Assembly (NCBI RefSeq): GCF_030757795.1
Contig: NZ_JAUQWH010000006.1
Span: 44,405 to 108,404, forward strand
Origin: Actinoplanes oryzae
GTDB taxonomy: Bacteria; Actinomycetota; Actinomycetes; Mycobacteriales; Micromonosporaceae
Reading direction: 5' to 3'
DNA: 64,000 nucleotides
Shown: positions 44,369-53,687 of the stretch, one piece after another
Position numbering within the stretch: the first letter of the stretch is position 1
How the letters are laid out: each line of letters opens with the position of its first letter
Notes under the pieces: model-generated
The model's input: only the letters and a program-made list of their open reading frames with translations
Databases searched by the model: none
Told to the model about the DNA's origin: nothing
Translations under genes and position numbers: made by a program

Positions 44369-44847
44369 CAGATCACCGCTTCCATGTCGGTCCGCAGCGT
44401 AGTGGCCTGCCGCAGCAGGGCGCGCAGCACCACGACGAGCAGGCCGACCACGGTGACGCCGGTGGTGGCGAGGAAGAGCAGCAGAGGCAGGCCCGGATCG
44501 TTCGCGTGGAACCCGACGTAGAGCAGGACGCCCACGAGGACCAGCCACGCGGCGCCGATGGCCCACACGATCACGTCGACCCAGACGAGGGACGCCTCGG
44601 TGAAGATGCGGTCCTTCGCCACCAGGGTGAGCAGGCGCCACATGCACACGATCACCACCTGCGCGCACAGCACCCAGAAAACCGTCACCGCCGTCGCCGG
44701 CCAGCGCAGGTAGGCGTCCTCCGGGTGCTCCTTCGCCATGTAGGCGAACTGGCCCGGCAGCGACATGGTCTGGAACAGGACGAGCACCCCGAAGAGGACG
44801 ACGAGGAACCCCTTGAGCGGCAGCACCACTCGACTAACGGTCAGCAT
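44368..44847 (-). CDS. DUF2975 membrane protein
   Basis: A 159-residue protein with four hydrophobic helices and a cytoplasmic tail; layout and the partner XRE gene identify the DUF2975 family. The biochemical role is unknown, but the pair behaves as one regulatory unit in many actinomycetes and Firmicutes. The ATG at 44847 lies 25 bp from the upstream palindrome. Confidence 0.82.
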   Translation of the reverse strand: MLTVSRVVLPLKGFLVVLFGVLVLFQTMSLPGQFAYMAKEHPEDAYLRWPATAVTVFWVLCAQVVIVCMWRLLTLVAKDRIFTEASLVWVDVIVWAIGAAWLVLVGVLLYVGFHANDPGLPLLLFLATTGVTVVGLLVVVLRALLRQATTLRTDMEAVI

Positions 44848-44871
44848 GCATCGAATGTCGCGTAGTACCTA

Positions 44872-44886
44872 TCGATTGTCAATCGA
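44872..44886. promoter_or_regulatory. 15-bp palindrome, likely XRE operator
   Basis: TCGATTG and CAATCGA flank a single T. On the minus strand it contains TTGACA, a good -35 box for the DUF2975/XRE operon, so binding would block polymerase. It also lies between this operon and the divergent MFS gene. Confidence 0.65.
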
Positions 44887-44953
44887 AACGCCGAAAGGTG
44901 GTGGCTGACATCACGGCGCGCCGGAAGCCACACTCCGTTACGGTCGAGAAATC

Positions 44954-46399
44954 ATGGCAAATACAGGTGTCGGGTTCCGGTCCGAGCGGGGCCCGGTCCT
45001 CGCCGCGGTGATGCTGGCGACCGCGCTCGTGGCGGTGGAAGCGTCGATCATCGCCACGGCGGTGCCGTCCATCGTGGCGGAGCTGGGCGGGTTCGCGCAG
45101 GTCCCGTGGCTCTTCTCCATCTACCTGCTCGCGCAGGCGGTGTCCGTCCCCGTCTACGGCAAGCTGTCGGACCTCTTCGGCCGCAAGCCGATCGTCCTGA
45201 TCGGGATCGGTCTGTTCCTCGCCGGCTCGATCGGCGGCGGCGCGGCGTGGGGGATGGGCTCGCTCATCGCCTTCCGGCTGGTGCAGGGCCTCGGTGCCGG
45301 CGCGATCATGCCGACCACGGTGACCATCGTCGGCGACCTCTACTCGGTCCGGGAGCGCGCCCGGGTCCAGGGCTACCTGGCCAGCGTGTGGGGGGTCTCG
45401 TCGATCATCGGCCCGACGCTGGGCGGGGTGTTCAGCGAGTGGGTGTCGTGGCGCTGGATCTTCTTCGTCAACATTCCGCTGTGCCTGATCGCCGCGGCGA
45501 CCATCTGGCGGCGCTTCGACGAGCGGCTCGACCGCGGGCGGCCGGTTGTCGACTACCGCGGCGCTGTCCTGCTGACCGTCGGCCTCACCTTGCTGGTGCT
45601 CGGCGTGCTGGAGGGCGGCCAGGCGTGGGCGTGGACGTCGCCGGCCGGTCTCGCGGTCCTGGGCGCCGGGCTGGTGCTGCTGATCGTCTTCGGTCTCGTC
45701 GAGCGGCGCGCCCCGGAGCCCGTACTCCCGTTGTGGGTCTTCCGCCGCCGGCTCCTGGTCGCGACCGGGCTGACGTCGTTCGGCATCGGGGCGATCCTGC
45801 TGGCGCTGAGCTCCTACATCCCGACGTACGCCCAGACGGTCCTCGGCCACGGCCCGCTGGTCTCCGGCTTCGCCATGGCCACGCTGCTGCTGGGCTGGCC
45901 GCTGTCGGCGAGCCAGGCGGGGCGCGTCTACCTGCGGCTGGGATTCCGTGGCTGCGCGCTGATCGGGTCGGCGATCGTGCTGGCCGGCGTCCTGCTGCTC
46001 CTGCTGCTCGGCGAGCACTCCAGCGTCCTCGAGGTGGGCGCCTACTGCCTGGTCATCGGCATCGGCATGGGCCTCACCGCGCCGCCGACCCTGGTTGCCG
46101 CCCAGTCCAGCGTCGGCTGGTCGGAGCGCGGCGTCGTCTCCGCGAACAACATCTTCCTGCGCTCGCTGGGCAGCTCGCTCGGCGTGGCAGCCTTCGGCGC
46201 GGTCGCCAACGCGGCGGTGGGATCCCGGTCCGACGATCCCGTACGCGTCGCCGCCGCCGTCCACCACATCGTCATCGGCCTGGTCGCCGTGGCCATCGCC
46301 ATGATCGTGATGGTGGCCCTGATGCCCCGCGGCGACCGTCCCGAGCCGGCCGCCGCCCCGGCGCCCGCGGACAACGAGCCGGCCACCTCGGACACCTGA
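44954..46399 (+). CDS. MFS drug exporter, DHA2 (14-helix) type
   Basis: A 481-residue proton-driven exporter. It has 14 hydrophobic segments, motif A GKLSDLFGRKP after helix 2, and the antiporter motif C GVSSIIGPTLGG in helix 5, which marks drug:H+ antiporters of the EmrB/QacA type. A Pro/Ala-rich tail ends the chain. Divergent from the XRE/DUF2975 operon; no TetR-type regulator adjoins it. Confidence 0.9.
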   Translation: MANTGVGFRSERGPVLAAVMLATALVAVEASIIATAVPSIVAELGGFAQVPWLFSIYLLAQAVSVPVYGKLSDLFGRKPIVLIGIGLFLAGSIGGGAAWGMGSLIAFRLVQGLGAGAIMPTTVTIVGDLYSVRERARVQGYLASVWGVSSIIGPTLGGVFSEWVSWRWIFFVNIPLCLIAAATIWRRFDERLDRGRPVVDYRGAVLLTVGLTLLVLGVLEGGQAWAWTSPAGLAVLGAGLVLLIVFGLVERRAPEPVLPLWVFRRRLLVATGLTSFGIGAILLALSSYIPTYAQTVLGHGPLVSGFAMATLLLGWPLSASQAGRVYLRLGFRGCALIGSAIVLAGVLLLLLLGEHSSVLEVGAYCLVIGIGMGLTAPPTLVAAQSSVGWSERGVVSANNIFLRSLGSSLGVAAFGAVANAAVGSRSDDPVRVAAAVHHIVIGLVAVAIAMIVMVALMPRGDRPEPAAAPAPADNEPATSDT

Positions 46400-46557
46400 G
46401 CCACCGGTGAAGATCGAATGCGTGACCCTCCGGATATTGATGGTTACCGTTCTCTGAGCGACGGTCGCCGGCCGCAGTCCTTCCCGGGCGCGGCCGACGG
46501 GTCGCCGGCCGCGGACCCGACCGGGGCGCGGGCGACGGGTCGCCGGAGGGAGCGGGG

Positions 46558-49500
46558 ATGAGCGGCATCACCAGGCGCGGATTGCTGACGGGCACGGCGG
46601 GCGCGGTCGGCGCGACGGCCCTGACCGGCCCGGCCACCGGCTCGCCCGGCGCCGCGCCACCCGGGCGACAGGTCCGGCTCAGCGCCGGCACCAACCTGGC
46701 CGCCCAGATCTCGCCCGACGGCCGGTGGATCGCGATCGACCTCGCCGGGATCCTCTGGGTGCTGCCGGCGGCGGGCGGCCCGGCCCGCCGGCTCACCGGC
46801 GACCTGGACGACATCGCCCAGCCCGCCTGGGCGCCGGACAGCCGGACGATCGTCTTCCAGTCGTACCGCCACGGCACCTTCGACCTGTGGACCGTGCGCG
46901 CCGACGGTTCCCACCGGCGCCGGCTGACCTCGGGCCCCCGTGACCACCGGGAGCCGCGGTTCTCGCCCGACGGCACGCGGGTCGTCTTCTCGGCCGACCT
47001 GTCCGGCAGCTACGGCGTGCACGTCCTGCACCTGGCGAGCGGCGAAGTGAGCACCGTCGCGGACAGCGCCGCCGAGGAGTACGAGCCGGCCTGGTCACCC
47101 GACGGCACCAGCATCGCGTTCGTCGTGGCGACCACGCGCCTCGACGTGGTGGACGTGGCGACCGGTGCGCGCCGGACCGCCGTCACCGCGCCGGCCGGGC
47201 ATGTTCTGCACGCGCCGGCCTGGACGCCCGACGGGACGGAGCTGGTCTATTCGCGCACCTACGACGGCCGCGCCGAGCTGTGGCGCGGCTCGTCCCCCGA
47301 GGTGACCGGCGAGGAGGTCTTTCCCTTCCGGGTGTCGTGGCGCGGCCCGCGCGAGGTCGTCTACACGGCCGACGGGCAGATCCGCCGCCGGACGCTCGGA
47401 AGCGCGCAAACGAACACGATCGGTTTCAGCGCACCGCTCACGGTCGTGCGTCCCCGCTATCGCCGGCGCACCCGGGACTTCGACTCCACCACGCCGCGCC
47501 CGGTCGCCGGGATCGGCAGCCCAGTGCTCTCGCCGGACGGGACCAGCGTCGCCTTCCGGGCGCTCAACGACATCTGGACGATGCGGATCGGGCAGGCGCC
47601 GCGCCCGCTGACCCGGGACAGCTGGTGGAAGTGCGACCCGGCGTGGTCACCGGACGGCCGCTACCTGTCCTACTCGACGGATCGGGGCGGCACGCTGGAC
47701 ATCTGGCTGCGGGATCTGCGTACGGGAGAGGACCGGCAACTGACCCACCTGGCCGGCGGCGCGGCAGTGAGCGGGAGCTGGTCGCCCGACGGCGCGCGGC
47801 TGGCGTTCCTCGACCAGACCGGCGCGCTGCACACGGCCGAGGTGGCGACCGGGGAGATCCGCGCCGTGTATCCCGCCACGTTCGAGCCGGGGCGGCCCAC
47901 CTGGTCGGCGGACGGGCGCACGATCGCCCTCGCGGCCATCGTGCCGTTCTCCGCGCGTTTCCGCGAGGGCCTGAGCAAGATCCTGCTGGTCGACGTGGCC
48001 GGCGGCACCGGCCGGTACGCCGACCCGCTGCCCGGGCGCTCGATCCAGACCCGCGGCGACGACGGTCCCGTGTGGTCGCCCGACGGGACGCGGATGGCCT
48101 TCGTCGTCGCGAGTGTCCTCTGGGTCGCCGAGGTGGATCCCGACGGCACGTTCGCGGGTCCGCCCCGGCAGGTCACGCACGAGGTGACCGACGCGCCGTC
48201 GTGGAGCGGCGACTCGGCCACGCTGCTCTACCTGCACAACGGCACGCTGCGGCGGGTGCCGGCGGCGGGCGGGACACCCCGGACCGTACGGGTGGCGCTC
48301 ACCTGGGCGAACACGGCACCCCGCGGCCGTACGGTGATCCGGGCCGGCCGGCTCTGGGACGGCCTGGCGCCAAACGTGCAAACGAACATGGACGTGGTGA
48401 TCGAAGGGCACCGCATCACCGCCGTCGAGCCGTCCACGCCCGGCCGGGACGGTCACGTGGTCGACGCGCGCGGCTCGGTGGTCGTACCCGGGCTCGTGGA
48501 CATGCACCACCACCGCGAGATGCAGGGCTACGCCTACGGTGCCCGGCAGGGGGCGCTGTGGCTGTCGCTGGGCGTCACGACCACGCGGTCGCCGGGCAGC
48601 CCCGCCTACCACATGGTCGAGGAGCGCGAGTCCGTCCAGTCCGGCGCGCGGATCGCCCCGCGCTACTTCGCGACCGGCGAGGCCGTCGACGGCAGCCGGA
48701 TCTTCTACAACTTCATGCGGCCCACCTTCGACGAAGCGCAGCTTGCCCTGGAGCTGTCCCGCGCGGAGGCGCTCGGATACGACCTGATGAAGGCGTACGT
48801 GCGGCTGAGCCCCGAGCGGCAGCGCCGGGTCGTCGCCTGGGCGCACGCGCACGGCATCCCGAGCACGTCGCACTACCACTACCCGGCCTTCGCGTTCGGC
48901 GGCGACGGCATGGAACACGTGGGCGCCACGAGCAGGTTCGGCTATTCGCGTACGGTCACCGCGCTCGGAAACGTGCACAGCGACGTGTCCACCGTGTTCA
49001 CCGCGACGGGCGCGACGCTGACCCCGACCCTGTTCAACGCCATGACGCTGCTGCGCGAGGACGACAGCCTGGTCACCGACGAGCGGGTCCGGATCCTCTA
49101 CCCCGCCTGGGAGTACGCGACCCTGCAAGCCCTGGTCACGCAGGCGCGCACGACGGATCAGACGGTCGCGCGCGCCAACCTCGGCCGGCAGGTCGCCCAC
49201 GTGGCGCGTGTGCTGCGCGGCGGCGGGCGCGTCATCAGCGGCACGGACTCGCCGATCGCCCCGAACGCGGTGAGCCTGCACTACAACCTGCGCGCGATGG
49301 TGGCGTACGGGATGACGCCCTTTGAGGCCCTCTCCACCGCGACCCGCTTCCCGGGGGAGGCCCTGGCCGCTCCGCTCGGGGTGATCCGGCCGGGGGCGTA
49401 CGCGGATCTGGCCGTGCTCGGCGGGGATCCACTGACCGACATCCGGCATGCCGCCGATGTCCGGCGGGTCGTGGCCAACGGCGTGGTGCACGAGGTGGCG

Positions 49501-49743
49501 GACATGGTGCGGCCGTTCGCCGCGCTGCCCAACCCGCCGGTGCCGGTGGCGGCGCGCCCGGGCGCGCTGTCCGGCCCGCCCGTGCCGGTGGCGGCGCACC
49601 CGGCCGCGCTGTCCGGCCCGCCGGTGCCGGTGGCGGGGCATTTGGGCGCGCATCCGGGCGCGCATCCGGACACCGCCCAGTACTGGTGGCACGACCCGGC
49701 GTACCTGGCGGAGGCGAGGCACGCCTGCTGTGAGGGGGCCTGA
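46558..49743 (+). CDS. Tat-exported TolB-like propeller fused to amidohydrolase
   Basis: A 1061-residue two-part enzyme. A twin-arginine signal (TRRGLLTG) leads to about 600 residues of TolB/WD40-like repeats (the recurring SPDGTxxAF unit appears ten or so times). The C-terminal ~430 residues are a metal amidohydrolase with VPGLVDMHHH (H-x-H), SHYHYP and SGTDSPIAPN. The propeller may bind peptides or serve as a lid. A linker near the C-terminus contains three copies of a 13-residue PPVPVAA-type unit. A strong GGAGGGAG lies in front of ATG 46558. Confidence 0.87.
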   Translation: MSGITRRGLLTGTAGAVGATALTGPATGSPGAAPPGRQVRLSAGTNLAAQISPDGRWIAIDLAGILWVLPAAGGPARRLTGDLDDIAQPAWAPDSRTIVFQSYRHGTFDLWTVRADGSHRRRLTSGPRDHREPRFSPDGTRVVFSADLSGSYGVHVLHLASGEVSTVADSAAEEYEPAWSPDGTSIAFVVATTRLDVVDVATGARRTAVTAPAGHVLHAPAWTPDGTELVYSRTYDGRAELWRGSSPEVTGEEVFPFRVSWRGPREVVYTADGQIRRRTLGSAQTNTIGFSAPLTVVRPRYRRRTRDFDSTTPRPVAGIGSPVLSPDGTSVAFRALNDIWTMRIGQAPRPLTRDSWWKCDPAWSPDGRYLSYSTDRGGTLDIWLRDLRTGEDRQLTHLAGGAAVSGSWSPDGARLAFLDQTGALHTAEVATGEIRAVYPATFEPGRPTWSADGRTIALAAIVPFSARFREGLSKILLVDVAGGTGRYADPLPGRSIQTRGDDGPVWSPDGTRMAFVVASVLWVAEVDPDGTFAGPPRQVTHEVTDAPSWSGDSATLLYLHNGTLRRVPAAGGTPRTVRVALTWANTAPRGRTVIRAGRLWDGLAPNVQTNMDVVIEGHRITAVEPSTPGRDGHVVDARGSVVVPGLVDMHHHREMQGYAYGARQGALWLSLGVTTTRSPGSPAYHMVEERESVQSGARIAPRYFATGEAVDGSRIFYNFMRPTFDEAQLALELSRAEALGYDLMKAYVRLSPERQRRVVAWAHAHGIPSTSHYHYPAFAFGGDGMEHVGATSRFGYSRTVTALGNVHSDVSTVFTATGATLTPTLFNAMTLLREDDSLVTDERVRILYPAWEYATLQALVTQARTTDQTVARANLGRQVAHVARVLRGGGRVISGTDSPIAPNAVSLHYNLRAMVAYGMTPFEALSTATRFPGEALAAPLGVIRPGAYADLAVLGGDPLTDIRHAADVRRVVANGVVHEVADMVRPFAALPNPPVPVAARPGALSGPPVPVAAHPAALSGPPVPVAGHLGAHPGAHPDTAQYWWHDPAYLAEARHACCEGA
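49534..49650. repeat. 39-bp in-frame repeat in the amidohydrolase tail
   Basis: Three copies encode a 13-residue Pro/Val/Ala unit after the catalytic domain. Period 39 keeps the frame. The segment lies outside the conserved fold. Confidence 0.7.
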
Positions 49744-49807
49744 GCTGTTGAGTGGATCTCTCGCATTCGCCAGAGTGGACACAGCCCGGCGACGCGAGGG
49801 AGGGCGC

Positions 49808-51742
49808 ATGGCCGTACCCCTGAGATTCGACCGGCACACGGACGGCCAGGAGGTCGCGTTCGGAGCCGGGGTCGCCCGCACCCGGCTCGCCGCGGAGATC
49901 CGGCGGCTCGGGGCGCGGCGGGTGCTGCTCGTCGCGGGATCCACGGGCCGCGCGCTGGTGTCCGAGCTCGGCCTGCCGCTGGCCGGGCAGGTAAACGAGG
50001 TGCGGCAGCACGTGCCCGCCGACGTCGCCGGCAAGGCCCGCGCCCGGGCCGCCGAGGTCGGCGCGGACCTGCTGCTCAGCATCGGGGGCGGCGCCGCGAC
50101 CGGCACGGCGAAGGCGATCGCGCTCACCACCGGCCTGCCGATCCTGGCCGTGCCGACCACCTACGCCGGCAGCGAGGTCACGCCGGTGTGGGGACTGACC
50201 GAGGACGGACACAAAACGACAGGACGGGATGCACGAGTGCGCCCACGCACCGTCCTGTACGACCCCGACCTGACCGCCTCGCTGCCCGGGCCCCTGTCCG
50301 TGGCCAGCGCCCTGAACGCCCTCGCCCACTGCGTCGACGCCCTGTGGGCCCCGGGCGCCGAGCCCGTCACCACGGCGCTCGCCCTCGAAGGCGTGCGCGC
50401 CCTCGCGAACGGACTGCCCCAGCTGCACGCCGAGGCCGGGCGGGAGTCCTGCCTGTACGGCGCCTATCTGGCCGGGCTCGCCCTCGCCGGCGCGGGCTCC
50501 GGGCTGCACCACCGCATCTGCCACATTCTCGGCGGCGCCTACGATCTGCCGCACGCGGAGCTGCACGCGGTCGTCCTGCCGCACGTGCTCGCCTTCAACG
50601 CGCCGGCCGTCCCGGAGCTGGCCGCCCGGCTGACCGAGGCCCTGGGCCCGGCGTCGCTGAGCGAGCTGTACGAGCGCATCGGCGCGCCACGCTCGCTGCG
50701 CGCCCTGGGCCTGTCCGAGGCGGACCTGCCCGCCGCCGCGCTGCTGCTCACGGACGCCGCGCCGCCCGGCAACCCGCGCCCGTTCGGCCCGCTCGACGCC
50801 GAGCGCCTGCTCAGCGCCGCCTGGGCCGGCACCGACCCTGCTCCTCCCGCCGCGCCTTCCCGTGGCACGGCGGCGGCCCGCGAGGAGCACGTGACCGATC
50901 AGGTGTTGCGCAGCTTCGACGGCACCGGCGATGCGCGGTTGCGCGAGTTGATGCGCGCTTTGGTACGACACGCGCATGCCTTCGTCCGCGACACGCGCCT
51001 CACCGAACCGGAGTGGCAGGCGGGCATCGACTTCCTGACCCGCACCGGGCAGCGGTGCGACGACCGGCGCCAGGAGTTCATCCTGCTGTCCGACGTGCTC
51101 GGCGTGTCCATGCTGACCGTCGCGGTCAACCAGCCGCCCGATCCGCGGGCCACCGAGGCGACCGTGTTCGGGCCGTTCTTCGTGGGCGGGGCGCCGGAGA
51201 TCCCGTACGGCGGGGACATCGCGGGCGTCGCGACCGGCCGGCCGTGCTGGGTCGACGGCAGGGTGCGCGGCGCCGACGGCGAGCCGGTGCCCGGGGCGCG
51301 GGTGGACGTGTGGGAGGCCGACGACGAGGGCCGGTACGACGTGCAGTACCCGGACGAGCGCACCGCCGGCCGGGGCTTCCAGCTCACCGGCGACAGCGGC
51401 GAGTACGGGTTCTGGTGCGTGACTCCCACGCCGTACCCGATCCCGCACGACGGCCCGGTGGGGGAGCTGCTCGCCGCGACCGGGCGCGGGCCGATGCGGG
51501 CGGCGCACCTGCACTTCATGGTGACCGCGCCGGGATACCACCGGCTGGTCACGCACATCTTCGTCTGCGGCGACGCCCACCAGGACTCCGACGCCGTCTT
51601 CGGGGTCAAGGAGTCGCTGATCGTCGCCTTCGACGAGCAGCCGCCCGGCGCCCTCGCACCCGCCGGCCGCGAGGTGACCGGACCGTGGACCCGCGCGCAT
51701 TTCGACCTGGTGCTGGCCCGTGCGACCGAGGAGCGGAGATGA
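49808..51742 (+). CDS. Fused maleylacetate reductase-hydroxyquinol 1,2-dioxygenase
   Basis: A 644-residue bifunctional enzyme. Residues 1-350 are an iron-type maleylacetate reductase (NAD loop LLLSIGGGAATGTAKAIA, AVPTTYAGSEVTPVWG). Residues ~356-644 are an intradiol dioxygenase with the four Fe(III) ligands Tyr510, Tyr543, His567 and His569, spaced 33, 24 and 2 as in catechol dioxygenases. The second half opens hydroxyquinol to maleylacetate; the first half reduces that to 3-oxoadipate, so one chain does two consecutive steps. ATG 49808 has GAGGGAGG upstream. The stop overlaps the hydroxylase start (ATGA). Confidence 0.93.
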   Translation: MAVPLRFDRHTDGQEVAFGAGVARTRLAAEIRRLGARRVLLVAGSTGRALVSELGLPLAGQVNEVRQHVPADVAGKARARAAEVGADLLLSIGGGAATGTAKAIALTTGLPILAVPTTYAGSEVTPVWGLTEDGHKTTGRDARVRPRTVLYDPDLTASLPGPLSVASALNALAHCVDALWAPGAEPVTTALALEGVRALANGLPQLHAEAGRESCLYGAYLAGLALAGAGSGLHHRICHILGGAYDLPHAELHAVVLPHVLAFNAPAVPELAARLTEALGPASLSELYERIGAPRSLRALGLSEADLPAAALLLTDAAPPGNPRPFGPLDAERLLSAAWAGTDPAPPAAPSRGTAAAREEHVTDQVLRSFDGTGDARLRELMRALVRHAHAFVRDTRLTEPEWQAGIDFLTRTGQRCDDRRQEFILLSDVLGVSMLTVAVNQPPDPRATEATVFGPFFVGGAPEIPYGGDIAGVATGRPCWVDGRVRGADGEPVPGARVDVWEADDEGRYDVQYPDERTAGRGFQLTGDSGEYGFWCVTPTPYPIPHDGPVGELLAATGRGPMRAAHLHFMVTAPGYHRLVTHIFVCGDAHQDSDAVFGVKESLIVAFDEQPPGALAPAGREVTGPWTRAHFDLVLARATEERR

Positions 51743-53484
51743 CCGCGCTGGAGACCGACGTCCTGGTGATCGGCAGCGGCCCGGCGGGCGCTTCCGCCGC
51801 GCTCTTTCTCGCCACCTACGGAGTACGGCATCTCGTCGTCACCAAATACCGCTGGACCGCGAACACGCCGCGGGCGCACATCACCAATCAGCGAACCGTC
51901 GAAATCATGCGGGACATGGGCCTCGAAAGGGACGTGCTCGCCGAGGGGACGCCGCACGAGCTGATGGGCGACACGGTTTTCTGCTCCAGCCTGGCCGGTG
52001 ACGAGATCGGCCGGGTGCGGACGTGGTTCACGCATCCGTCGCGCGAGGCCGATTACCGGGCCGCGAGCCCGTCGCCGAACTGCGATCTGCCGCAGACGCT
52101 CTTCGAGCCGATCCTCATCGGCAACGCGGCGGCGCGCGGGAGCCACCTCCGGTTCGACACCGAATACGTCGGCCTGGTGCAGGACGAGGAGGGCGTGACG
52201 GTCCAGGTGCGGGATCGGCTTTCCGGACACGAGTACGCCATTCGCGCCCGCTACGTCATCGCGGCCGACGGCGGGCGCAGCAAAGTCGCGGCGGACATCG
52301 GATTGCCGATGGCCGGGCAGATGGATCTCGCCGGCAGCATGAACATCGTCTTCCACGCCGATTTGAGCCCCTTCGTCGCCCACCGCCCGAGCGTCCTCTA
52401 CTGGGTGCTGCAGCCGGGCGCCACGATCGGCGGCATCGGGCTGGGCCTGATCCGCATGGTTCGGCCCTGGAACGAATGGCTCGTGACCTGGGGCTACGAC
52501 ATCTCCCAGCCGCCACCGCAGCTCGACGACGAGCGGGCCGTCGGCATCGTGCGCAGCCTCATCGGCGACGACACCGTGCCCGTGACCATTCGCAGCTTCT
52601 CGTTGTGGGGCAACAACAAGATGTACGCGGAGCGGTATCGGGCGGGCCGGGTCTTCGCCATCGGGGACGCGGTGCACCGGCACCCGCCGTCGAACGGGCT
52701 CGGCTCGAACACGAGCGTCCAGGATGCGTACAACCTCGCGTGGAAACTGGCCTTCGTGCTGTCGGGGCGGGCGGGGGCGGGACTGCTGGACAGCTTCGAC
52801 GCGGAGCGGGCACCGGTCGGCCGCCAGATCGTGCTGCGGGCGAACAAGAGCATCGAGGAGTTCGGTGCGATTCTGGACGCTCTGGGCGTACAGGGGGATC
52901 AGGATGTGGCCGCGATGCAGCGCGCCATCGCGGCACGCGGCGAGGAGACGCCCGAGGGCGCGGCGCGGCGGGAACAATTGCGCAAGGCGCTGGAGCTGAA
53001 GGACTACGAATTCAACGCCCACGGCGTCGAGCTGGGGCAGCGGTACGCCTCCGGCGCGGTCGTTTCCGACGGCACGCCGGAGCCGGAATTCACGCGCGAT
53101 CCGGAGCTCTTCTATCACCCGACGACGTGGCCGGGTGCGCGTCTGCCGCATTGCTGGCTGGGCCGCGACGGGCACAAGGTCTCGACGCTCGACGTGGCGG
53201 GCAAGGGCCGCTTCGCGCTGCTCACCGGGCTGACCGGCCGCCCCTGGGCGCGCGCCGCGGCCGTCGTCTCCGCCCGGCTCGGGGTGGAGATCGAGCCGGT
53301 CGTCATCGGCCCGGGCGGCGACCTCACCGACCTGTACGACGACTGGGCCCGGCTCCGCGAGGTCGGCGAGGACGGTTGTGTCCTGGTCCGCCCCGACGCC
53401 CACGTCGCCTGGCGCTCGGCTCACGCGGTGAGCGATCCGGACGAAACGCTCATGCGCGTTCTGCGCGCGGTGCTCGATCGCTGA
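51739..53484 (+). CDS. FAD-dependent phenol/resorcinol hydroxylase
   Basis: A 581-residue class A flavin monooxygenase related to TfdB, PheA and resorcinol hydroxylases. The FAD site is VIGSGPAGASAALFLA, then the ADGGRSKVA strand and GDAVHRHPPSNGLGSNTSVQDAYNLAWKL; the C-terminal thioredoxin-like domain closes the chain. It should hydroxylate resorcinol or a similar phenol to hydroxyquinol, the substrate of the fused enzyme encoded just upstream. The 4-nt overlap with that gene supports translation as a unit. Resorcinol as substrate is inference. Confidence 0.9.
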   Translation: MTALETDVLVIGSGPAGASAALFLATYGVRHLVVTKYRWTANTPRAHITNQRTVEIMRDMGLERDVLAEGTPHELMGDTVFCSSLAGDEIGRVRTWFTHPSREADYRAASPSPNCDLPQTLFEPILIGNAAARGSHLRFDTEYVGLVQDEEGVTVQVRDRLSGHEYAIRARYVIAADGGRSKVAADIGLPMAGQMDLAGSMNIVFHADLSPFVAHRPSVLYWVLQPGATIGGIGLGLIRMVRPWNEWLVTWGYDISQPPPQLDDERAVGIVRSLIGDDTVPVTIRSFSLWGNNKMYAERYRAGRVFAIGDAVHRHPPSNGLGSNTSVQDAYNLAWKLAFVLSGRAGAGLLDSFDAERAPVGRQIVLRANKSIEEFGAILDALGVQGDQDVAAMQRAIAARGEETPEGAARREQLRKALELKDYEFNAHGVELGQRYASGAVVSDGTPEPEFTRDPELFYHPTTWPGARLPHCWLGRDGHKVSTLDVAGKGRFALLTGLTGRPWARAAAVVSARLGVEIEPVVIGPGGDLTDLYDDWARLREVGEDGCVLVRPDAHVAWRSAHAVSDPDETLMRVLRAVLDR

Positions 53485-53545
53485 TCCCGGTCGCGCGCGT
53501 CGTCTGGTGCGGTGCCGGTGGAGATCCTCGTCGTCGACGTGCGCC

Positions 53546-53586
53546 GCTCATGCGGTGAGCGATTCGCGCAAACGCTCATGCGCGTG
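53546..53586. repeat. Partial duplicate of the hydroxylase gene's 3' end
   Basis: A 41-base segment repeats the gene end at 53419-53460 with few changes and a one-base deletion (both start GCTCAYGCGGTGAGCGAT). It lies in the gap after the stop at 53484 and is not an open gene. It looks like a small tandem duplication that has decayed. Confidence 0.7.
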
Positions 53587-53687
53587 TTGCTCGTGTTGTG
53601 CGTGTTGCTCCCGCTGCGTGTGGTGCTCATTCGCTCATCTCACGAATCCGGTTGCCGCGCGGGCGCCGGGCGGCGAGGCTGTCCGCC

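Noticed and set aside
49448..49807. In-frame extension before the fused dioxygenase
   Set aside because: It overlaps the end of the amidohydrolase gene in another frame. ATG 49808 has a strong ribosome site and starts the reductase fold.
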